DNA of 8,379 bases from UBA3263 sp964508865 (lineage in GTDB: Bacteria > Bacteroidota > Bacteroidia > Bacteroidales > Muribaculaceae): the NCBI GenBank assembly GCA_964508865.1, contig CAZDVP010000085.1:1-8379 (forward strand). The letters run 5' to 3'. The number at the start of each line of letters is the position of its first letter. The stretch's first letter is position 1. Positions 1 through 6,851 of this stretch are shown here, piece after piece. Under the pieces are notes generated by a model. That model was not told where the DNA came from, ran no database searches, and worked only from the letters and a program-made list of their open reading frames with translations. The translations under genes were made by a program, and so were the position numbers.

Positions 1-1
1 A

Positions 2-1093
2 TTATTTGGTGCCGGCTTCGCGGAGGGCGCCGGTCAGAGGGTCGAAAATGGCGTAGCCGGGGGCCTTTTTGTTGGTGAAGAAAGCGGGGTCGAGGCCGAA
101 AACAACGCCGAGCTGGGCAACGTCGAAGGCTGCGGAGCAGAGTGTGCTTCCGCCAAAATCAACCGCGAAGCTGGCCGAGCCGGGAATGCAGTAGGGAACG
201 CCCCCCTTGGGGAAGACTTTTTCAACTCCTTTTTCATTGAGAGGCAGTTTGCCGACGCTCAACACCTTGGTGTTGAGATAAATGGGTGCGCCCGAAAGGT
301 CGTCGGCATCAACAAATCCGCTAATGGCGTTGAGGCGGGCAATAACATGGTCGGCTGCGGGCACTTCGGCCTGCGGAACGTAGGTCAGACGAATGCAGTC
401 GGTAGCGGTCTGGGTGGTTCCGATAAACATTGCCGTCAGCGCTTCTTCCTGAGCCTGAAGGTTCTGGAGAATCAGGGTCAGCGCCTGGCCGTCGGGCATC
501 TGGTCGGCCTGGCCTGTGAGGTAGTCCTGGCGGCTCTGGCGGAGCTGAAGAATCTGGTTGGCGGCGAACTGTGCGCGCTTGGCCAGCGAGGAACCCTGGA
601 GCATCTCTTCGGTCATGGCATAGCGGGCGGCCGGGTCGTCGAGCGGAGTGGCCGACAGGGGCTGCGCCTGAGGCATGGCGGGAGCTTTGGGCGCGACGGG
701 AATCTCATCGGAATTGACAGTCAGCGGATTGCCCATGGCCGACAGGGCCACGAATACGGGCTGGCCGCCTTTGAATTGCATCAGATATTGCTCGGCGCCC
801 GACGGAATATCGGCGCCGGCATAGATTTCGGCACCGGTGAGTTCCCAGCTGACCGAGGGTTTGGCTATGGCCTTGCGGGCCACTTCCGGGCCGAGATAGC
901 GCTCGGCGTAGTTATAGAATTCGCCGGGGGTGCAAACGGTTTTGCGCGCCTGAAGAATGATGTTGACCGTTGTTTGCGGAAGCGAGTAGGCAATGCCGTA
1001 ATCATTGGCCTTGGTTGCCGAAAGTTTGGTAACGTTTTGAGCAGAAGCGGCAATGGCTCCTGAAAAAAGAAGGGCAAGGATTAACTTTTTCAT
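2..1093 (-). CDS. DUF4831 family secreted protein
   Basis: This 363-aa protein is complete; its stop codon lies at positions 2-4. An N-terminal signal peptide is clear: MKK, then a hydrophobic stretch (residues 4-15), then ASA-Q with likely cleavage after residue 18, so it is exported. The body has the DUF4831 pattern I know from Bacteroidetes: a YSLPQT start (36-41), a YNYAERYLG block (60-68), an AKRAQFAANQILQLRQSR helix (171-188), an LTGQADQMP turn (192-200) and a QEEALTAMFIGTT block (215-227). A Pro/Ala-rich linker (about 132-150) separates two domains. The function of the family is unknown to me, and no catalytic motif is visible. It starts 4 bp after the nnr stop codon, so it is probably co-transcribed with nnr and has no promoter of its own. 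The family call rests on remembered sequence patterns. Confidence 0.85.
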   Translation of the reverse strand: MKKLILALLFSGAIAASAQNVTKLSATKANDYGIAYSLPQTTVNIILQARKTVCTPGEFYNYAERYLGPEVARKAIAKPSVSWELTGAEIYAGADIPSGAEQYLMQFKGGQPVFVALSAMGNPLTVNSDEIPVAPKAPAMPQAQPLSATPLDDPAARYAMTEEMLQGSSLAKRAQFAANQILQLRQSRQDYLTGQADQMPDGQALTLILQNLQAQEEALTAMFIGTTQTATDCIRLTYVPQAEVPAADHVIARLNAISGFVDADDLSGAPIYLNTKVLSVGKLPLNEKGVEKVFPKGGVPYCIPGSASFAVDFGGSTLCSAAFDVAQLGVVFGLDPAFFTNKKAPGYAIFDPLTGALREAGTK

Positions 1094-1097
1094 GATT

Positions 1098-2615
1098 TTA
1101 ATAGCCTAAGGATTTGAGGGCGCGACCAATGTTGGCGGCGATATCTGAAGCGGTGACGCCATAGGTTCCGTCGGTTTCGGCAGCGAGTTCGCCGGCCAGG
1201 CCATGGATATAAACGCCGAGCAGCGAGGCCACTTCGGGGCTGTAGCCCTGGGCCATGAACGATGCGATAACGCCGGTGAGCACATCGCCGGAGCCGGCGG
1301 TTGCCAGGGCCGGGGTGCCCGACGAGTTGAAGTAAACCAGTCCGTCGGGACGCACAATGGCGGTGTAGTGGCCTTTGAGCACGATGATTATGTTGTGCAT
1401 GCGGGCAACTTCGATTGCCTTGACCAGGCGGGCTTCGCTATTTGGCTGCTGGCCGAAAATGCGGTCGAATTCGCCGGCATGGGGGGTGAGCACCGAGTGC
1501 ACCGGAACGTGGTTGAGCAGCGTCTGTCGGCGGGCAATGCAGTTGAGCGCGTCGGCATCGAGAACCACCGGTTTGTCGTGGAGCGTAAGGAATTTTTCAA
1601 GGGCGTTGGTGGTGGCTTCGGAGGTTCCGATGCCGGGGCCAACGGCAATGGCCGAATAGGGATGCGAGGCGTGGATTTCGCCTATGGTCAGGTCGGAGTT
1701 ACAGGCGGCAAACATGGCCTCGGGCACCGCCGACTGCACGGCTTCGTAGCCGCAGCGGGGCGAGAACACGGTGACCTTGCCCGCTCCGGCGCGCAAACAG
1801 CCGCGGGCGGCAAGAATAGCGGCGCCCATCATGCCATAGCTGCCGGCAACTAAAAGCGCCGAGCCGAAATCGGCCTTCGACGAAAAGGCGGGGCGCGGAC
1901 GGAGCAGACGCTTGATGTCGGCGCGCTCAATCATGTAGAACGCGGCCTGAGTGCGGCGAATCTCTTTGGGGCTGAGGCCAATGTCGATCGTTTTCCATTC
2001 GCCGACTATGGGAGCGTTTTCAGCGAAGAAAAAGGCCAGGTGGGGGAACTGCACACCGAGGGTAACGGTTGCGTGCACCATGTTGCGCGCAACGGCGTTG
2101 GGATTCCAGTCGGCAAACATTCCGCTGGGCACATCGATGCTGATAACCGTTGCTCCGCTGTCGGAAATGAACTTTGTCAGCTCGCGGAAGCCGCCGGTCA
2201 GCGCCTCGCGCAGGCCGATGCCGAAAAGGCCGTCGACAACAATGTAGTTCTGGTCGAGATGCGGCCGGTTGAACTGCTTGATAACTTCAGTGAAATCCGC
2301 ATCGGGAAAGGCGCTCAGCAGCTGATCGCGGCAGTTGGCGCAGGCCGGGCTGAGGCGGTCGCCTCCAATGTTGAAGAGAAAAACCTCCGGCTTATAGCCC
2401 TGCTCATAGAGCATGAGCGCGGCCATCAGCGCATCGGCGCCGTTGTTGCCGCTGCCGGCAAAAATAGCTATGCGGCTGTTGGCCTTGAGCCGGCTAACCA
2501 CCTCAACTGCCACTCCTTCGGCCACACGCTCAATGAGCTGAAGAGTGCTAACTCCTTCGTTTTCTATGGTTTTGCGATCAATTTCGCGCACCTGATCGCT
2601 GCTGAAAATCTTCAT
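1098..2615 (-). CDS. nnr: Bifunctional NAD(P)H-hydrate repair enzyme Nnr
   Basis: This 505-aa enzyme has the full length usual for bifunctional Nnr. It repairs hydrated NADH and NADPH: the N-terminal YjeF_N domain (about 1-215) epimerises R/S-NAD(P)HX, and the C-terminal ribokinase-like domain (about 240-503) dehydrates S-NAD(P)HX using ADP. Visible epimerase motifs are GSGNNGAD (54-61), VVDGLFGIGL (126-135) and SIDVPSG (159-165). Visible dehydratase motifs are GPGIG (326-330), LDADALN (352-358), TPHAGEF (377-383), LKGHYT (413-418) and ATAGSGDVLTG (438-448), with the presumed catalytic Asp at 444. The epimerase half shows two departures from the sequences I remember: GNNGAD where GNNGGD is usual, and FPH (190-192) where a PK pair is usual. 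The cytosolic product is encoded first in an operon with the DUF4831 gene. The ATG at 2615 is chosen because MKIFSSDQVREID is the normal N-terminus of the family. Confidence 0.96.
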   Translation of the reverse strand: MKIFSSDQVREIDRKTIENEGVSTLQLIERVAEGVAVEVVSRLKANSRIAIFAGSGNNGADALMAALMLYEQGYKPEVFLFNIGGDRLSPACANCRDQLLSAFPDADFTEVIKQFNRPHLDQNYIVVDGLFGIGLREALTGGFRELTKFISDSGATVISIDVPSGMFADWNPNAVARNMVHATVTLGVQFPHLAFFFAENAPIVGEWKTIDIGLSPKEIRRTQAAFYMIERADIKRLLRPRPAFSSKADFGSALLVAGSYGMMGAAILAARGCLRAGAGKVTVFSPRCGYEAVQSAVPEAMFAACNSDLTIGEIHASHPYSAIAVGPGIGTSEATTNALEKFLTLHDKPVVLDADALNCIARRQTLLNHVPVHSVLTPHAGEFDRIFGQQPNSEARLVKAIEVARMHNIIIVLKGHYTAIVRPDGLVYFNSSGTPALATAGSGDVLTGVIASFMAQGYSPEVASLLGVYIHGLAGELAAETDGTYGVTASDIAANIGRALKSLGY

Positions 2616-2632
2616 TTCGGTTCAATTTTCCG

Positions 2633-2640
2633 CAAAGTTA
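2633..2640 (-). promoter_or_regulatory. Putative Bacteroidetes -7 box for nnr operon
   Basis: The minus strand reads TAACTTTG here, an exact match to the Bacteroidetes sigma-70 -7 consensus TAnnTTTG. It lies 17 bp upstream of the nnr ATG, so the leader would be only about 10-15 nt. No good TTTG-type -33 box is visible at the expected 19-21 bp spacing, but a run of nine A residues on the plus strand (2643-2651) lies just upstream and could help binding. This call comes from motif and position only. Confidence 0.5.
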
Positions 2641-2683
2641 GGAAAAAAAAACGATTTTTCGGCCTACGGTGGGGAATTTTCGT

Positions 2684-2701
2684 TAACTTTGCGTAACTTT
2701 G
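2684..2701 (+). promoter_or_regulatory. Tandem -7 boxes upstream of manC
   Basis: Two exact TAACTTTG octamers lie at 2684-2691 and 2694-2701, exactly 10 bp apart, and fit the Bacteroidetes TAnnTTTG -7 element. Either would start a transcript 15-25 nt before the manC ATG at 2721. Neither has a convincing -33 TTTG; the T-rich stretch at 2655-2659 is the nearest candidate. The leader is AT-rich with no Shine-Dalgarno sequence, which is normal in this phylum. One copy may be the functional box and the other a duplicate. Confidence 0.5.
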
Positions 2702-2720
2702 CACAAAAGTTTAATCACAA

Positions 2721-3797
2721 ATGAGATATTGCGTAATTATGTGTGGCGGCGTAGGTTCGCGTTTCTGGCCGGCCTCACGTCAGAATAAGCCCAAACAGTT
2801 TCTTGATTTCATGGGCACGGGGCGCACTCTGCTCCAGATGACTTTCGACAGAATCCTGCCGCTGATTGATGCCGAGCGGATTTTCATTATAACCAACGCC
2901 GACTATAAGGACCTGATTCAGCAGCAGCTGCCCGAAGTGCCTGCCAAAAACATTCTTCTGGAGCCGGCGCGCCGCAACACTGCGCCCTGCATTGCATGGG
3001 CCGCCAGCCATATTGCCGCGCTCGACCTCGAAGCGTCGATGGTTGTTATGCCCAGCGACCACCTAATAACCCGCGAGCGGGTGTTTCTCGACGCCCTGCG
3101 CTCGGCCTTTGAGTTCGCCGAGGCCAACGATGCGCTGCTGACCTTAGGCATCAAGCCCTCGCGCCCCGAAACCGGCTATGGCTACATTCAGCGCGGCCCG
3201 GCAGCCCACTCCGTCGGCATTGACCGCGTTAAAACCTTCACCGAAAAACCGAACCTGGAGCTGGCAAAGGTCTTTATGGCCTCGGGCGAGTTTCTCTGGA
3301 ATGCCGGGGTGTTCATCTGGACCGCCCGCAACCTGCTCAACGGCCTGGCGCAGCATTGCCCCGACATTGCGCAGCGCTTTCAGGCGCCGCAGGGCGTGTT
3401 TGCAACCGCGGCTGAACGCGCCTGGATAGAGCGGGAGTTTCCGGCATGTCCGTCGATTTCAATCGACTATGCACTGATGGAAAAGGCCTCGAACGTCTAC
3501 GTCAAGGAGGTCGACCCGGGCTGGAGCGACCTGGGAACATGGCGCTCGCTCCACGAAGAAGCACCCAAAAACCGCGACGGCAACGTTACCCACGGCTGCT
3601 CGGTCCTGAGCTACGAAACCACCGGCACGATTTTCATGGAGAGCACCCCCGGAAAAATCATCGTTGTCGACGGCCTGAAAGACTACGTTGTGGCCGACAC
3701 CGACAATGTGCTCCTGATTTGCCCCCTGGCCCACGAACAGCAGATTAAACAATACGTCAATGACGTCAACATGACACTCGGCGACAAATACTTATGA
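2721..3797 (+). CDS. manC: Mannose-1-phosphate guanylyltransferase
   Basis: This cytosolic enzyme makes GDP-mannose from mannose-1-phosphate and GTP, the activated sugar for mannosylation and for GDP-fucose. At 358 aa it is the short single-domain form common in Bacteroidetes, without the C-terminal phosphomannose isomerase domain of the roughly 470-aa bifunctional enzymes. The nucleotide-binding signature GGVGSRFWPASR...KPKQFL spans residues 9-28. Other family motifs are EPARRNTAP (81-89), PSDH (111-114), GIKPSRPETGYGYI (143-156), FTEKP (173-177), WNAGVF (193-198), SIDYALMEK (247-255) and GWSDLGTW (267-274). All key positions look intact. The ATG at 2721 sits right before the family N-terminus and behind the tandem promoter boxes. 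Its stop codon overlaps the start of the next gene as ATGA, implying translational coupling to the YfhO-family protein. Confidence 0.95.
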   Translation: MRYCVIMCGGVGSRFWPASRQNKPKQFLDFMGTGRTLLQMTFDRILPLIDAERIFIITNADYKDLIQQQLPEVPAKNILLEPARRNTAPCIAWAASHIAALDLEASMVVMPSDHLITRERVFLDALRSAFEFAEANDALLTLGIKPSRPETGYGYIQRGPAAHSVGIDRVKTFTEKPNLELAKVFMASGEFLWNAGVFIWTARNLLNGLAQHCPDIAQRFQAPQGVFATAAERAWIEREFPACPSISIDYALMEKASNVYVKEVDPGWSDLGTWRSLHEEAPKNRDGNVTHGCSVLSYETTGTIFMESTPGKIIVVDGLKDYVVADTDNVLLICPLAHEQQIKQYVNDVNMTLGDKYL

Positions 3798-6349
3798 ACA
3801 AGAAAACACTTCTCGGCATTTTAGGCTCGCTGGCGGTTATTGTGGTAGTCAGCCTGGCCTATTTCTATCCCGACGCCTTTGAGGGCAACGTTTTGAACCA
3901 ACACGACGTGAGCCAGGGCTACGCCATGGGCCATGAGGTTGACCAATACCGCGCCGAAACCGGCCATAAATCGCTCTGGACCAACTCGGCCTTCGGCGGC
4001 ATGCCAACCTACCAGACGTCGCCCTACTATGCGTCGACCCGCCTCTTTTCATGGATTGGCAAGGTCTACGGCCTGTTCCTGCCCCAGCCGGCCAACCTGC
4101 TGGCAATGATGATGATCGGCATGCTGATTCTGCTGCTGGCATTCAAGGTCAAACCCTGGATGGCGCTGACCGGCGCAGTGGCCTGGGGCCTGAGCTCATA
4201 TTTCGTGATTATCATCGGCGCGGGCCACCTCTGGAAGTTCTATGCGCTGAGCTACATTCCGCCAACTATTGCCGGCCTGGTTATGATCTACAACGGGCGG
4301 CGCCTCCTGGGCGCGGCAGTGGCGGCGCTGTTCATGGCCCTGCAGATTGCGGCCAACCACGTTCAGATGAGCTATTATTTCGCATTCGTCATGGCCGCCC
4401 TGGTGATTGCCTATGGCGTCAGCGCCCTGCGCGAGAAAAAATTCGGCCGCTGGGGAGTGAACACCGCCATTCTGGCCGGAGCCATGCTGCTGGGCGTTGC
4501 GGCAAACGCCCCCACGCTCTACCACACCTATGAATATTCCAAACTCTCGACCCGCGGCGGCCACTCGGAACTCACCTCCGAAACCGACCCGGCCAACTCC
4601 ACATCGGGCCTCGACCGCGACTATATCACAACCTATTCCTATGGCCGCGGCGAAACGCTCAGCCTGCTGATTCCCGACGTTGTTGGCGGCGCTTCGGCTA
4701 TGCCTAAAAACGGGCGCGTCGTTGGCCTGACCATGGCCGACACCCCCGAGGGACGCGAGCTGATGACGCGCGACCGCCAAATGACCCTGCTGCAGCTCTT
4801 TTCGCCATATTTCGGCGGCGCTGAGGGCACAAACGGCCCGGTCTACGTCGGCGCCATAATCGTTGTGCTCTTCATTTTCGGCTGCATAGTTGTCAAAGGG
4901 CCGGTAAAATGGGCCATGCTGGTAATGACGGTGCTGTCAATTCTGCTCGCCCTGGGGCGCAACCTGCAGTGGTTCACCGACTTGTTTATCGACTATATGC
5001 CGCTCTACTCGCGCTTCCGCGCCGTTGAGTCGATTCTGGTTATCGCCGAGTTCACCATGCCGGTAATGGCCATTCTGGGCTTGCGCGAATTTTTCTGCGC
5101 CGACAACCGCAAGGCGCTCGTCAAGCCGCTGGCGCTCAGCACCGGCATCGGAGTTCTGCTCTGCCTGATTGTGATGATCATGCCGTCGGTTGCCGGCCAG
5201 GTGATTCTGGGCGAGCGCGACGTTCAAACTATCGGCCAATATATCGCCGCCGGAGCGCTGCCCCAGGATTTCAACATTGCAATGTATCCGGCCGTGCTCC
5301 AGGCCGTTGAATCGATGCGCGAAAGCGCCGTGCGTGCCGACGCCCTCCGCTCGCTGGCATTTATCTGCATTGGCTGTCTGCCGCTGTTTTTCATGGCCCG
5401 CGGCTCGCTCAAACCGGCTGCCGCGCTGGCAATCGTAGGAGTGGCCATCGGCGTTGACCTTTTCACCGCCGACAAACGCTATCTCGACTCCGAGAGCTTT
5501 GCCGCCCCCACTCCGGGCGAGCTGGTTGCCGCAACCCCGGCCGACCGCTCGGTGCTGGCCGACACTACGCTGAGCTACCGCGTTCTCGACGCAACCCGCT
5601 TCTACGTCAACGACCCCAGCTATTACCACAAGAGCATCGGCGGCTACCACGCAGCTAAACTCGCTCGCTATCAGGACCTGATTGACCGGCATCTGGCCTA
5701 CGTGGCCCGTCCGGAAGTGACCTCGTTGCTGCAGCTGCGCGCCGACACCGCCGCGCGGGCTCTCTACTCGCCCGACGACCTGCAATGGCTCGACTCCCAC
5801 CTCAACGTGCTCGACATGCTCAACACCCGCTACGTAATAGCCAACCCCAACCAGGCGCCAATGGTCAACACCGGCGCCCTGGGCAACGCATGGTTCGTTG
5901 ACGAAATAGCCTACGTTGACTCCCCCGACGCCGAAATGGACGCGCTCAACACCCTCCAGCCTGCCCGTCAGGCCGTTGCCGACTCCCGCTACAGCGCCGT
6001 TCTGGGCCATGCAACACCCACCGCCGCAGGCGACACCATAGTCCTCACTTCCTATGCCCCCGACCGCCTGACCTACAGCGCCACCTCTGCCAACGGCGGC
6101 CTGGCTGTATTCTCCGAAATCTACTATCCCAAAGGCTGGCAACTCACAATCGACGGCCAACCCGCCCCGATAGGCCGCGTCAACTACCTGCTGCGCGCCG
6201 CCCGCATTCCCGCCGGCACCCACAGCCTGGAAATGACCTTCAACCCCGCCAGCATAGCCACCACCAACGGCATTGCCTACGCGTCGGTGTCGCTCATCTA
6301 CCTGCTCCTGCTTGCCGGCATAGCCCTCGGCCTCAAGAAGCGGAAATGA
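3794..6349 (+). CDS. YfhO family polytopic membrane protein
   Basis: This 851-aa inner-membrane protein has the layout of Bacteroidetes YfhO-family proteins. The first membrane segment is at residues 5-24, followed by a conserved periplasmic loop with acidic residues (HDVSQGYAMGHEVDQYR, 37-53) and FGGMPTYQTSPYY (67-79). About twelve more hydrophobic segments follow (102-118, 122-143, 150-166, 171-187, 194-211, 221-238, 350-367, 373-387, 412-430, 448-463, 519-533, 541-556). A large soluble domain (about 560-825) contains FSEIYYPKGWQLTIDG (773-788), and a final segment (828-846) ends in a KKRK tail. The fold is GT-C-like. Bacillus YfhO and Listeria GtlB act in lipoteichoic acid glycosylation, so a lipid-linked-sugar glycosyltransferase role is a reasonable inference; substrate and acceptor are unknown. 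Its start overlaps the manC stop (ATGA) and its stop overlaps the next gene in the same way. Confidence 0.88.
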   Translation: MNKKTLLGILGSLAVIVVVSLAYFYPDAFEGNVLNQHDVSQGYAMGHEVDQYRAETGHKSLWTNSAFGGMPTYQTSPYYASTRLFSWIGKVYGLFLPQPANLLAMMMIGMLILLLAFKVKPWMALTGAVAWGLSSYFVIIIGAGHLWKFYALSYIPPTIAGLVMIYNGRRLLGAAVAALFMALQIAANHVQMSYYFAFVMAALVIAYGVSALREKKFGRWGVNTAILAGAMLLGVAANAPTLYHTYEYSKLSTRGGHSELTSETDPANSTSGLDRDYITTYSYGRGETLSLLIPDVVGGASAMPKNGRVVGLTMADTPEGRELMTRDRQMTLLQLFSPYFGGAEGTNGPVYVGAIIVVLFIFGCIVVKGPVKWAMLVMTVLSILLALGRNLQWFTDLFIDYMPLYSRFRAVESILVIAEFTMPVMAILGLREFFCADNRKALVKPLALSTGIGVLLCLIVMIMPSVAGQVILGERDVQTIGQYIAAGALPQDFNIAMYPAVLQAVESMRESAVRADALRSLAFICIGCLPLFFMARGSLKPAAALAIVGVAIGVDLFTADKRYLDSESFAAPTPGELVAATPADRSVLADTTLSYRVLDATRFYVNDPSYYHKSIGGYHAAKLARYQDLIDRHLAYVARPEVTSLLQLRADTAARALYSPDDLQWLDSHLNVLDMLNTRYVIANPNQAPMVNTGALGNAWFVDEIAYVDSPDAEMDALNTLQPARQAVADSRYSAVLGHATPTAAGDTIVLTSYAPDRLTYSATSANGGLAVFSEIYYPKGWQLTIDGQPAPIGRVNYLLRAARIPAGTHSLEMTFNPASIATTNGIAYASVSLIYLLLLAGIALGLKKRK

Positions 6350-6822
6350 CCTGGAAGTCGCTCCTATCCTATCCCTGGCGCCGGCTGCAAATGGCGCGAG
6401 TGGGCCGTGGGTTCACGGTCCACTCCCCCTTTGCCTACCATTTCATCCACTTCGTTTTGCGCGAGCGGCTGCCCTTCTATAGCTTTCGCAGCGAAGTCAC
6501 CTCGCGCGCCGGAAAGCGCCTCTTTCGCGTGGCCAACTACTTTAAGCCCCAAACGGTTGCCTGCGTTGGCGTCGACCCCGAAGCCATGCGCATAATCCGC
6601 CTCGCCTGCCCCCGGGCCCAGCATGTTGCCGACCCCGCCGGCGCCGACTTCACCTACGTGGCCCCCGGCGCCCCCCTCCCCGGCGCCTTCCGCACACTCT
6701 ACGCCGCCTACCACCGCTCCGCACCCCTGCCCCCCGACGCCATGACCTTCACCAACGGCCGCACCCTGATTGCCGTACGCCGCCCCGCTCTCCCCCCCCA
6801 ATCCTTCCGCCTCCGCTTCTAA
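6346..6822 (+). CDS. Contracted methyltransferase-like protein
   Basis: The 158-aa product starts in an ATGA overlap with the preceding gene, so it is translationally coupled. The N-terminus, with RGFTVHSPFAYHFI (21-34), PFYSF (43-47) and RLFRVANYFKPQTV (58-71), matches what I remember of a Bacteroidetes SAM-dependent methyltransferase family (GFGVHSPF..., PYY, LLFRLANYF.P). In that family the next strand carries an E-x-G-T/S glycine-rich SAM loop; here it reads CVGVDPEA (73-80), without that loop. The family is usually about 230-270 aa. This protein keeps both ends, including a C-terminal QSFRLRF, but lacks most of the central Rossmann fold. It is therefore probably not a working methyltransferase. 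It may be a degenerate or repurposed remnant kept by coupling. The gene is extremely GC-rich; block 6661-6720 is 48 of 60 G+C. The frame is well supported, the homology only moderately. Confidence 0.65.
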   Translation: MTWKSLLSYPWRRLQMARVGRGFTVHSPFAYHFIHFVLRERLPFYSFRSEVTSRAGKRLFRVANYFKPQTVACVGVDPEAMRIIRLACPRAQHVADPAGADFTYVAPGAPLPGAFRTLYAAYHRSAPLPPDAMTFTNGRTLIAVRRPALPPQSFRLRF

Positions 6823-6851
6823 TCTCCCACCCCCAAAATGAATGAATTGTT

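Noticed and set aside
347..1063. 238-aa plus-strand frame opposite the DUF4831 gene
   Set aside because: Its composition is typical of an antisense shadow, and the minus-strand protein has a signal peptide and family motifs.
2040..2696. 218-aa plus-strand frame opposite nnr and across the divergent promoter
   Set aside because: It overlaps canonical Nnr motifs on the other strand and runs through the promoter boxes; no recognisable protein features.
4196..4780. 194-aa minus-strand frame within the YfhO-family gene
   Set aside because: A shadow frame against conserved membrane segments, with no plausible start context or domain.
4937..6223. 428-aa open frame on the minus strand opposite the YfhO-family gene
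   Set aside because: It is Gly/Val/Ala-rich with no domain, and it lies entirely against a strongly supported gene. It is a by-product of the high G/C at third codon positions.
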